DNA of 5,384 nt from Syntrophales bacterium. GTDB taxonomy: Bacteria > Desulfobacterota > Syntrophia > Syntrophales > UBA5619. Shown one piece after another: positions 1-5,384 of the stretch. The first letter of the stretch is position 1; the number at the start of each line of letters is the position of its first letter. The translations under genes and the position numbers were made by a program. The notes beneath the pieces were generated by a model that saw only the letters and a program-made list of their open reading frames with translations, searched no databases and was not told where the DNA came from. Where the stretch lies: assembly GCA_028712015.1 (NCBI GenBank), contig JAQTRB010000132.1:1-5384 (forward strand). Direction: 5' to 3'.

Positions 1-228
1 CTGAAGGCGAATCAGAACTTCCTGCAACTGCAGACCCAGCTCAAGGAGATTGAGGACAATATCGAATCCGCGCGGCGTTATTACAACGCGGTGACCCGGG
101 ATTACAACACCGCGATCGAGCAGTTCCCATCCAACCTGGTTGCCTCCCAGTTCAAATTCGAGAGGAGCGATTTTTTCGAGCTCGAAACACCGGACGTCGA
201 GCGGAAAGCGGTCAAGGTCAGTTTCTGA
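1..228 (+). CDS. lemA: LemA family protein, C-terminal end (5' truncated by window)
   Basis: The window opens inside this gene; the last 75 codons are present, ending in TGA at 226-228. LemA proteins are usually about 185-200 residues: an N-terminal membrane anchor followed by a helical bundle, so roughly the last two fifths are visible. Seen directly: an amphipathic helix (QLQTQLKEIEDNIESAR), then the LemA hallmark RRYYNAVTRDYNTAIEQFPSN at about residues 25-45 of the fragment, then the closing stretch with FKFERSDFFE (51-60) and an acidic-to-basic end. The biochemical function of LemA is not established; family members are membrane-anchored with the helical part usually placed outside the cytoplasm. 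The next gene starts 14 bp downstream on the same strand and encodes a DUF2207 protein, a common partner of lemA, so the two are probably co-transcribed. The family call is firm; start, length and promoter cannot be seen. Confidence 0.9.
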   Translation: MKANQNFLQLQTQLKEIEDNIESARRYYNAVTRDYNTAIEQFPSNLVASQFKFERSDFFELETPDVERKAVKVSF

Positions 229-242
229 CGAGAGGCGAGATC

Positions 243-2234
243 ATGATCCTTGCGTCCGGACGGATATTGAACCGCGCAAGCAGGATTCGGAAATCGATTT
301 TTCGAATCTCGCTCGCCGTTCTTCTCATCTTTGTTGCCGTCGGTGCGAATGCCACCGCGGCGACATCGGAAACCATTCTGTCGTTTGCAAGCGAGATCAC
401 CGTGAATGCCGATGCGAGCCTGCATGTGACGGAGACCATCAGGGTCGTCAGCGCCGGCGACCAGATCAAACGGGGAATCTACAGGGACTTTCCAACGACC
501 TACAGAGATCCTGCGGGAAACAGATACGTTGTCGGCTTTACGATCCTCGATGTTGCGCGGGACGGCCGGCCCGAGGCGTATCACGCCGAAGACCTGTCCA
601 ACGGCGTCCGGATCTATATGGGCCAAAAAGAGTATCTGCTGCCGCCCGGCGAGCATACCTACACGCTGAGCTACCGGACCGATCGGCAGTTGGGCTTCTT
701 TCGGGACCACGACGAGCTCTACTGGAACGTGACCGGAAACGGGTGGATCTTTCCCATCGAAACGGCCTCGGCAAGGGTTCATTTGCCCGCCGGCGTTACT
801 GCCGAAAAGGTGTCCCTCGAGGGCTATACCGGACCGATGGGCGCCAAGGGTCAGGATTTTTCCTCGGCCTTGACTCCGGAAGGAAGGGCTGTTTTCAAAA
901 CGACGCGACGACTGGCCGCCAACGAGGGGCTCACGATTGTGGTCCTCTGGCCGAAGGGGTTCGTTCAGGAGCCATCCCCTGCCGAGAAGACTTTCCATTT
1001 TCTGAAGGACAACCTGACCGCGCTGGTTGCCTTTGCCGGTCTTGTCGTTCTGCTTTTGTACTATGTGCTGGTATGGTTCAGGGCGGGGCGAGACCCGGCC
1101 CGGGGAACCATCATGCCGATCTACACCCCGCCCGACAACCTGTCCCCGGCGGCGATGAGATTTATCGCCGAGATGAAATACGACGACAGGGCGTTTGCGG
1201 CGGCCGTGATCGACATGGCGGTGAAGGGGTTTCTTTCCATCCGCGAGAAGGACGGCAAGTACACGCTTACGAAAACCGGCGGCGACTTGACCAGGCTTGG
1301 CGCGGAAGAGAAAAAAATTGCCGGTCATCTCTTTCAAACCGGCGAATCCATCGTTCTCGAACCGAAAAATCACGCCCACATTGCCGCCGCCAAAAATGCG
1401 TTGAAGACATCCCTGACCCTTTCGTTTGAAAAAACCCATTTCGTAACCAACCGGGGGGCGTTTGTTACCGGGATGGTGATCTCTGCGGCGGTCATGGCGG
1501 CAAGCTTCCTTTCCATGTGGAAGCAGCCCGATGTTTTTTTCCTTGGCGTCTGGCTTTCGGCGTGGAGCATCGGGGTGGTCTTTCTCTCTTTAATGGTCGT
1601 GAAGCTTTGGCGTCAGGTATTTGCGGGAGCCCGGAAACTGGGGACGACCGTCGGCAGTCTCGGATCGGCGCTGGTCATGACCGGTTTTGCACTGCCCTTC
1701 TGGGGCGCGGAAATCTTTGTCCTGGTCATTCTGGCCCGGAGCGCTCCGCCCCTCGTCGGCCTCATTGCGGTCGTGGTGATCCTGAACATGGCCTTCTATC
1801 ATCTGCTCAAGGCCCCGACGATGCTCGGACGCCGGATTCTCGACCGCATCGAAGGCTTCAAGATGTTTCTGGGCGCCACCGAAGGGGATCGTCTCCAGCG
1901 CATGGTTCCCGCGGACCGCACGCCCGAGCTTTACGAAAAGTACCTGCCGTATGCGCTTGCGCTGAATGTCGAGCAGGCATGGACCGAGCGGTTCGCCGAC
2001 GTGTTGTCCGCGTCCATGCGGACGGATGGCGGCTACCGCCCCGGATGGTACTCAGGCGCCCTGTTTGACGGGGGGCAAATCGGAAGTTTCGCCGGCAATG
2101 TAGGAGATGCACTGAGCAGCGCCATCTCCTCCTCCGCAACCGCGCCGGGATCAAGATCGGGGGGGAGCAGCGGCGGAGGCGGCGGAGGCTCGTCTGGCGG
2201 AGGCGGCGGAGGCGGTGGAGGCGGTGGTTGGTAG
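243..2234 (+). CDS. DUF2207 domain-containing (YciQ-type) membrane protein with glycine-rich C-terminal tail
   Basis: A 663-residue protein of the DUF2207 family, related to E. coli YciQ; its biochemical role is unknown. The ATG at 243 is supported by the purine-rich GAGAGGCGAGA at 230-240 and by the signal peptide it opens: basic n-region (R7-R21), hydrophobic core about 23-35, likely cleavage after ANA (37) or TAA (40). Residues 41-255 form the exported DUF2207 domain, with the hallmark DELYWNVTGNGW at 157-168. A first membrane helix lies at about 258-279, followed by the family motif GRDP (282-285) and PIYTPPDNLSPA (292-303), which opens a cytoplasmic region resembling a small winged helix (about 300-345). 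Four or so more hydrophobic segments lie at about 406-425, 431-454, 475-497 and 500-520. Next come the conserved GFKMFLGATEGDRL (538-551) and LPYALAL (568-574), then a tail of Gly/Ser ending in Trp (636-663). Length and order fit a full-length family member. It follows lemA by 14 bp, probably as one operon. Confidence 0.9.
   Translation: MILASGRILNRASRIRKSIFRISLAVLLIFVAVGANATAATSETILSFASEITVNADASLHVTETIRVVSAGDQIKRGIYRDFPTTYRDPAGNRYVVGFTILDVARDGRPEAYHAEDLSNGVRIYMGQKEYLLPPGEHTYTLSYRTDRQLGFFRDHDELYWNVTGNGWIFPIETASARVHLPAGVTAEKVSLEGYTGPMGAKGQDFSSALTPEGRAVFKTTRRLAANEGLTIVVLWPKGFVQEPSPAEKTFHFLKDNLTALVAFAGLVVLLLYYVLVWFRAGRDPARGTIMPIYTPPDNLSPAAMRFIAEMKYDDRAFAAAVIDMAVKGFLSIREKDGKYTLTKTGGDLTRLGAEEKKIAGHLFQTGESIVLEPKNHAHIAAAKNALKTSLTLSFEKTHFVTNRGAFVTGMVISAAVMAASFLSMWKQPDVFFLGVWLSAWSIGVVFLSLMVVKLWRQVFAGARKLGTTVGSLGSALVMTGFALPFWGAEIFVLVILARSAPPLVGLIAVVVILNMAFYHLLKAPTMLGRRILDRIEGFKMFLGATEGDRLQRMVPADRTPELYEKYLPYALALNVEQAWTERFADVLSASMRTDGGYRPGWYSGALFDGGQIGSFAGNVGDALSSAISSSATAPGSRSGGSSGGGGGGSSGGGGGGGGGGGW
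2172..2231 (+). repeat. 9-bp GGCGGAGGC tandem repeat encoding the poly-glycine tail
   Basis: Exact GGCGGAGGC units sit at 2172-2180, 2181-2189, 2196-2204 and 2205-2213, with a six-base serine-coding insert (TCGTCT, 2190-2195). Degenerate units GGTGGAGGC (2214-2222) and GGTGGTTGG (2223-2231) follow. Each exact unit encodes Gly-Gly-Gly, so unit gain or loss would keep the frame and change only tail length. Many closely spaced GG pairs on the plus strand make a two-layer G-quadruplex conceivable; that is inference. Glycine-rich, aromatic-ended tails are familiar in DUF2207 proteins and also in TPM-domain proteins found next to lemA. Confidence 0.8.
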
Positions 2235-2252
2235 CGCTCTTGTGATCTGATT

Positions 2253-4313
2253 TTACCGAAAGTCAGAACAAATCCTGTCTTTCCCGTTTCTTTTGGCTTG
2301 ATACATGAGCTGGTCGACCCGGTGAACGAAAGCCTTCATATCCTCCTGTGGCTTGTACTGCGCAACACCGATGCTCATCGTGAGATGAACATCCTGACCC
2401 GGGGCGGGGGAGAAAGACTCTTTCGTGAATTCCGTCCGGATTCTTTCCGCGGTTACGGCCCCATTCGCGCCGGTTGTCATCGGCAGCAGGATGGTGAATT
2501 CTTCGCCGCCGTAACGATAGGCAAAATCCGTTTCGCGCAGGCATTTTTTGATGACGTGGCCGAGGCGCCGTAAGACATGATCCCCCTCGACATGGCCGTA
2601 AGCGTCGTTGAATGCCTTGAAATTGTCTATATCCAGCACGAGAAGGGTCAAGGGCAGTTCATAGCGGTTCGACCGGTCCAGTTCGATTTTGAGCTGAACG
2701 TAAAATTGCCGTGAATTGAAGAGGCGGGTGAGATCATCGACGATGCTGAGTTCCCGGTATCGTTTCTCGCTTTCTCTCAGCGTCTCTTCCATCCGCTTGC
2801 GTTCGGTAATGTCGGTGGAGGAACCGCGATATCCGAGAAATGTTCCCGGATCATTCAGAACAGGGACGCCGTCCGTCAATGTCCAAATCAGATTTCCGTT
2901 CCTGGTCCGGATGATCTTCTCCAGCCCCTGGAAAGGCTCCCTACGCATAATGCGTTCATGGGTGACCGTTTTATTGACGTTGTGTTCATCCTTTTGAAGG
3001 AGATCATACAGACGCTGTTTGCGGACCAGCTCCACCGGCTGATAGCCAAGCACAGTATACGACGCGGGACTGACGTAGGTAAACATCCCCTCGGCATCGA
3101 CTTCCCAGTGTACCGTCCGGCTCTGCTCGGCGAGCTGATTGAAGCGGAGGTTGGCCAACTCGGCGCTGTTTCGGGCGTGGCTCAGTTCGCGGTTCTTGCG
3201 CGACAAGATCGCGATTGATCCGATCACGATCAAAAAGAGAAACGCCGCCAAACCGACCAACATGCCAAGAATCAAGGAGCGATTCTGCGCATAGAAACTG
3301 GGGCGCGGATGTAAAAGAAGCGCTTGAGAGCGAAGTTTCCCGGGCAAATGGATCCCATATCGTTGCAGCGCCCGGTCGTCAAAGATCAATTCATTAGGAC
3401 TCTTGAGCACCGGCGGCAGATCGACCAGCGGCTTGCCGTTCAGATAGGTCTTCAGCAAACGCGCCGCATTCATGCCCTGCTTCCGACCGCTTGTCACAGA
3501 GCCGCCCAGCACGCCTTCCATGATATACGCATCTTCCATACTGATCACGATGCGCCCGGTGAGGACAAGACCCTTCATGACGTCGCGCAGGGGAAGCACT
3601 TGGCCATTTTCGTCGGTCATGCCGCCCAGCGTGGTCAGGAAGAGATATTTTCCCGGCAGTTTGTTCAGCCGTTCCAGGGCGCGATCCAACCTCTTTTCGG
3701 CAACGAAGGTCACGCGCAGACGATACGGAATCAATTCACTGCGCAGCTCGCCCTCAATCGCCTGATCGGTGTTGCTGCCATCCCCGATAAAAATGAGATC
3801 GTCGGCTTCCTTGTCCACTTGGAGCAGCCATTCGATGTTGGGTCCCACCTCTTTGCGTTCAAAAACGCCGGTGAAACGGGCGGGATCGAGGCTGCTCATC
3901 ACGCCGTAGTCATTCACACCGGAAAAAAATACGGGCGCGTCGGCGAAGACGCGGGAGAGGTGGTCACGGGCAAACAACAGCGCGTTATCGTCCGTGACAT
4001 AGATCGCCGTCGGTTTGTAACCCGCGTATTTCAAACGCAAATGACGAGCCAACTCATTCGCGTACGTTTCGTCGTAGGCTCGCCGTTTGGTATCCAGGTA
4101 TTCGGTGTTGACGATATGCTCCGCCTGCGTGCCGATGGCAAGCGTTTGCATGAAACCCTCGTGCTGAGCGTGGGTCCATGCGTATTCATGCGAATAGGAA
4201 TGCAGAACAAAAATCTGTCTCGTAGACGCCGCGTGCAACAGTCCGGGCGCAAAAAGGCAGAAAAGCAGAGCCAGGTTAAATAGCCGAATGATTGGACTAA
4301 AGCGTTTGACCAT
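2253..4313 (-). CDS. transmembrane diguanylate cyclase: periplasmic ABC-type substrate-binding-like sensor, PAS and GGDEF
   Basis: This 686-residue protein should make c-di-GMP from two GTP at the inner membrane in response to a periplasmic signal. In order: signal peptide (1-28, core LALLFCLFAPGLL); periplasmic domain about 30-325, opening with IFVLHSYSHEYAWTHAQHEGF and resembling the ABC_sub_bind (PF04392) sensors found on signalling proteins; one membrane helix about 346-370; a short linker helix; PAS about 388-500 with VDAEGMFTYVSPA and the closing DITERKR (501-507); GGDEF about 519-684. The catalytic domain looks intact: DDLTRLFNSRQF (526-537), metal-binding LDIDNFKAFND (560-570), active-site GGEEF (602-606), SIGVAQY (647-653) and YQAKRNGKDR (671-680). 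The inhibitory site RETD (593-596) lies exactly five residues before GGEEF, so product feedback is expected. There is no EAL or HD-GYP domain. The ATG is fixed by the signal peptide; its own ribosome site is weak (GGAAG 12 bases upstream), and it begins 4 bp after the stop of the small basic gene, suggesting translational coupling. The ligand is unknown. Confidence 0.93.
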   Translation of the reverse strand: MVKRFSPIIRLFNLALLFCLFAPGLLHAASTRQIFVLHSYSHEYAWTHAQHEGFMQTLAIGTQAEHIVNTEYLDTKRRAYDETYANELARHLRLKYAGYKPTAIYVTDDNALLFARDHLSRVFADAPVFFSGVNDYGVMSSLDPARFTGVFERKEVGPNIEWLLQVDKEADDLIFIGDGSNTDQAIEGELRSELIPYRLRVTFVAEKRLDRALERLNKLPGKYLFLTTLGGMTDENGQVLPLRDVMKGLVLTGRIVISMEDAYIMEGVLGGSVTSGRKQGMNAARLLKTYLNGKPLVDLPPVLKSPNELIFDDRALQRYGIHLPGKLRSQALLLHPRPSFYAQNRSLILGMLVGLAAFLFLIVIGSIAILSRKNRELSHARNSAELANLRFNQLAEQSRTVHWEVDAEGMFTYVSPASYTVLGYQPVELVRKQRLYDLLQKDEHNVNKTVTHERIMRREPFQGLEKIIRTRNGNLIWTLTDGVPVLNDPGTFLGYRGSSTDITERKRMEETLRESEKRYRELSIVDDLTRLFNSRQFYVQLKIELDRSNRYELPLTLLVLDIDNFKAFNDAYGHVEGDHVLRRLGHVIKKCLRETDFAYRYGGEEFTILLPMTTGANGAVTAERIRTEFTKESFSPAPGQDVHLTMSIGVAQYKPQEDMKAFVHRVDQLMYQAKRNGKDRICSDFR

Positions 4314-4317
4314 CTGA

Positions 4318-4428
4318 TTACTTGGTCTTCCGTTTGGCGTCCTTTGCCCGAAGCTTCAGGCTTTTCTCTCTTCTTCGACGTTTGCGGTCCAGTTCCTTCT
4401 TCCGTTCGATCTTCTTATGCTGGCTCAT
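4318..4428 (-). CDS. small, extremely basic hypothetical protein (36 residues)
   Basis: An ATG-to-TAA frame of 36 residues; I do not recognise the family with certainty. The protein begins MSQHKKIERKKELDRK and ends KDAKRKTK. It has 11 Lys and 8 Arg (19 of 36) against 5 acidic residues, with a run of four arginines at 17-20. It has no Pro, Gly or Cys, so a single long charged helix is likely. Support for a real gene is mainly the 9-base AAGGAGGTG just upstream of the ATG, the best ribosome site in the window, and the 4-bp gap to the diguanylate cyclase that follows on the same strand. Such composition is typical of small RNA- or ribosome-associated proteins; that role is inference only. There is no signal peptide or membrane segment, so it should be cytoplasmic. 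The alternative is a translated leader peptide whose job is to couple translation of the cyclase. Confidence 0.72.
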   Translation of the reverse strand: MSQHKKIERKKELDRKRRRREKSLKLRAKDAKRKTK

Positions 4429-4430
4429 GA

Positions 4431-4439
4431 CACCTCCTT
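4431..4439 (-). promoter_or_regulatory. strong Shine-Dalgarno site of the small basic gene
   Basis: On the minus strand this reads AAGGAGGTG, nine bases complementary to the usual 3' end of 16S rRNA, with AGGAGG four bases before the ATG. It decides the start of the 36-residue gene and is the chief argument that the gene is translated. The spacing is slightly tight. Confidence 0.8.
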
Positions 4440-4450
4440 GGTTCGGAACC
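4440..4450. promoter_or_regulatory. 11-bp dyad GGTTCGGAACC next to the small gene's ribosome site
   Basis: A perfect inverted repeat with 5-bp arms around one central base, lying directly upstream of the Shine-Dalgarno site of the small basic gene. It could be a regulator half-site pair. As RNA only a very short stem is possible. A dyad of this size is expected by chance now and then, so the functional call is weak. Confidence 0.25.
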
Positions 4451-4493
4451 ATTGACGGGGACAGGATACTTCATTATCCGTGCAATGGCAAGG

Positions 4494-4508
4494 CTCGCGA
4501 GATATCTC
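4494..4508. promoter_or_regulatory. overlapping palindromes CTCGCGAG and GAGATATCTC at the expected transcription start
   Basis: CTCGCGAG (4494-4501) and GAGATATCTC (4499-4508) are perfect palindromes sharing three bases. The second one abuts the proposed -10 box of the minus-strand promoter, so it would cover the start point. This position suits a repressor operator, but no regulator is identified and the palindromes are short. Confidence 0.25.
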
Positions 4509-4537
4509 ATGAAAATCTTCCAAAGCCGCCTTGTCAA
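4509..4537 (-). promoter_or_regulatory. candidate sigma-70 promoter for the small gene/diguanylate cyclase operon
   Basis: On the minus strand a perfect TTGACA (-35, 4532-4537) is followed by a 17-bp spacer and TTTCAT (-10, 4509-4514; four of six consensus bases). Transcription would start near 4500, giving a leader of roughly 70-75 bases before the ATG at 4428. The exact -35 and ideal spacing favour the call; the -10 is mediocre. Confidence 0.4.
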
Positions 4538-4640
4538 TTGAGACGCGTTATTGTAAGGTGGTTCGGTCCCGGAAGCGGAGCGGCAATGTTTTCCCGCCGT
4601 TATGAGGAAGAGAATCAGTGGAAGGATGGGTGGAGAACAA

Positions 4641-4686
4641 GCCCCGGTCTTTCCGTCTCAAGGGGATGGGAAGGTTTCCGCGGGGC
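4641..4686 (+). other. possible stem-loop in the transketolase leader
   Basis: GCCCCG (4641-4646) pairs perfectly with CGGGGC (4681-4686). Inside it, CTTTCC (4649-4654) can pair with GGAAGG (4669-4674) with one G-U pair, leaving a 14-base loop and an asymmetric internal loop. A local GGAA-GGT-TTCC hairpin (4669-4679) would compete with the inner stem. No run of T follows, so it is not a normal terminator. It sits about 30 bases upstream of the transketolase ribosome site. Whether it folds in the cell is unknown. Confidence 0.3.
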
Positions 4687-4716
4687 TGACGAATAATACG
4701 AGATCAAACCGACGAC

Positions 4717-4727
4717 AAGGAGAGGAG
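4717..4727 (+). promoter_or_regulatory. ribosome binding site of transketolase
   Basis: AAGGAGAGGAG contains two overlapping Shine-Dalgarno-like cores; the nearer AGGAG ends 8 bases before the ATG at 4736. It confirms this ATG as the start, in agreement with where homology to transketolases begins. Confidence 0.75.
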
Positions 4728-4735
4728 ACTTCAGC

Positions 4736-5384
4736 ATGGACGAACAACGGAACCTGGAGGTCAAATGCATCAATGCCATTCGGTTTCTGGCGGCGGACGC
4801 CATTGAAAAGGCCAAGTCCGGTCATCCCGGCATGCCGATGGGTGCCGCGGCCGCGGCCTACGCCCTCTGGACGCGGCGGTTGAAATACAATCCGGCCGAT
4901 CCGCTTTGGCCGGATCGCGACCGCTTCGTGCTGTCGGCCGGTCACGCCTCGATGCTCCTCTACACCCTTCTGTACCTGACCGGTTATGATCTCTCGCTGG
5001 ACGACCTGAAGACCTTTCGCCAATGGGGGAGCAAGACGCCGGGTCATCCGGAACGCCGGCATCCGGCCGGGGCGGAGATGACGACGGGTCCTCTCGGGCA
5101 GGGTCTGGCCGCCGCGGTCGGAATGGCGATTGCAGAGGCGCACCTTGCGGCCCGGTTCAACCGTTCCGGCCATCCGGTCGTGGACCACCGGACCTATGTT
5201 TTCGCGAGCGACGGCGACCTCATGGAGGGACTCTCCGCCGAGGCCTGCGCGCTGGCTGGCCACCTCGGCCTGGGGAAGCTCATCGTTCTGTACGATGACA
5301 ACCGAATCTCCCTTTCAGGCGCCACATCGCTCTGCTTCACCGAAGATATCGATCAACGCTTCACGGCCTTGGGCTGGCAGGTGA
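4736..5384 (+). CDS. tkt: transketolase, N-terminal part (3' truncated by window)
   Basis: The first 216 residues of a thiamine-diphosphate enzyme that moves two-carbon ketol units between sugar phosphates in the non-oxidative pentose phosphate pathway (cytoplasm). The visible part is the diphosphate-binding domain. Seen motifs: KSGHPGMPMG (27-36, with active-site His30), SAGHASMLLY (67-76, His70), KTPGHPE (100-106, His104), TTGPLGQG (116-123), the metal/cofactor motif SDGDLMEG (158-165, Asp159), and LYDDNRISLSG (185-195, Asn189 and Ile191 as the other metal-site residues). FTEDIDQRF (201-209) follows. The assignments to active-site roles follow the E. coli and yeast enzymes. GHPGMPMG and this spacing fit the full-length single-chain enzyme (about 650-700 residues) better than the split two-subunit type, so about two thirds are missing. 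All expected catalytic residues of this part are present. It is divergent from the small basic gene; nothing seen links them functionally. Confidence 0.95.
   Translation, partial: MDEQRNLEVKCINAIRFLAADAIEKAKSGHPGMPMGAAAAAYALWTRRLKYNPADPLWPDRDRFVLSAGHASMLLYTLLYLTGYDLSLDDLKTFRQWGSKTPGHPERRHPAGAEMTTGPLGQGLAAAVGMAIAEAHLAARFNRSGHPVVDHRTYVFASDGDLMEGLSAEACALAGHLGLGKLIVLYDDNRISLSGATSLCFTEDIDQRFTALGWQV

Larger units (their letters stand above)
4429..4735. other. divergent intergenic region between the small basic gene and transketolase
   Basis: This 307-bp stretch separates two divergently transcribed genes. Its left half holds the ribosome site, the dyad and the candidate promoter of the minus-strand operon, described separately. 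Its right half is purine-rich and holds a possible leader hairpin (4641-4686), a doubtful 36-codon frame on the plus strand (4586-4696) and the transketolase ribosome site. I could not find a convincing plus-strand promoter: AATAAT at 4692-4697 resembles a -10 box but has no matching -35. No tRNA, known riboswitch or terminator with a U-run was recognised. Confidence 0.6.

Noticed and set aside
140..1429. Long plus-strand open frame (429 codons) in another frame of the DUF2207 gene.
   Set aside because: It overlaps the recognised gene over its whole length; the product is an Arg/Cys-rich shadow without signal, domain or motif.
102..1439. Long open frame (445 codons) on the minus strand opposite lemA and the DUF2207 gene.
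   Set aside because: It lies antisense to two clearly recognised families, its product has no recognisable domain and is rich in Arg/Gly as expected from a GC-rich shadow frame.
2235..2252. Possible bidirectional terminator between the convergent genes.
   Set aside because: Only a 6-bp AGCGCT palindrome (2233-2238) is present, with no loop and no flanking T-run; it cannot form a terminator hairpin.
3324..4283. 319-codon plus-strand frame opposite the sensor part of the diguanylate cyclase.
   Set aside because: The minus-strand frame gives a coherent signal peptide, sensor, membrane helix, PAS and GGDEF protein; the antisense product has no recognisable feature and no convincing ribosome site.
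4531..4559. TTGTCA at 4531-4536 as a -35 box for a plus-strand transketolase promoter.
   Set aside because: At 17 bp spacing the -10 position reads TAAGGT, a poor match, and the site overlaps the better minus-strand TTGACA.
4439..4566. TGGTTCGG occurs at 4439-4446 and again at 4559-4566 in the intergenic region.
   Set aside because: Only eight bases match and just two copies are present; too little to call a regulator site or repeat.
4322..4696. 124-codon plus-strand frame starting opposite the end of the small basic gene.
   Set aside because: It is antisense to the better-supported basic gene in its first third and crosses the promoter region; only the inner ATG at 4586 has any ribosome-site support, and that is reported as a doubtful leader frame.
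4658..5263. 201-codon minus-strand frame opposite the transketolase start.
   Set aside because: The plus strand there encodes unmistakable transketolase motifs; the opposite frame is a GC-rich shadow.

Overview
The window is ordinary, gene-dense bacterial chromosome of moderately high GC. No mobile element, CRISPR array, tRNA or rRNA was seen. The gene set is a LemA/DUF2207 membrane pair, a periplasm-sensing diguanylate cyclase and a transketolase. Together with a Gram-negative style signal peptide and periplasmic sensor, it suggests a Gram-negative environmental bacterium. Desulfobacterota/Desulfuromonadota (the former Deltaproteobacteria) is my best guess, but it rests on general resemblance, not on a marker gene.

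Layout. (1) Positions 1-2234, plus strand: the 3' end of a lemA gene is followed after 14 bp by a 663-residue DUF2207 (YciQ-type) membrane protein ending in a glycine-rich tail, probably one operon. (2) Positions 2253-4428, minus strand: a two-gene operon converging on the first one, with only 18 bp between the stop codons. Its first gene is a 36-residue, extremely basic protein (4318-4428) with a near-perfect Shine-Dalgarno sequence. Its second gene, starting 4 bp after that stop, encodes a 686-residue transmembrane diguanylate cyclase (signal peptide, periplasmic substrate-binding-like sensor, one membrane helix, PAS, GGDEF with intact active site and inhibitory site). (3) Positions 4429-4735: a divergent intergenic region with a plausible promoter and small palindromes for the minus-strand operon and a possible hairpin in the transketolase leader. 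(4) Positions 4736-5384, plus strand: the first 216 residues of a transketolase, cut by the window end.

Working together: LemA and the DUF2207 protein probably act as an envelope pair of unknown biochemical role. The cyclase would turn a periplasmic ligand signal into c-di-GMP, and its translation is probably coupled to the tiny basic protein. Transketolase is housekeeping (pentose phosphate pathway) and shares only the intergenic region. The item most worth a second look is the 36-residue basic protein, which is easily missed by gene callers.
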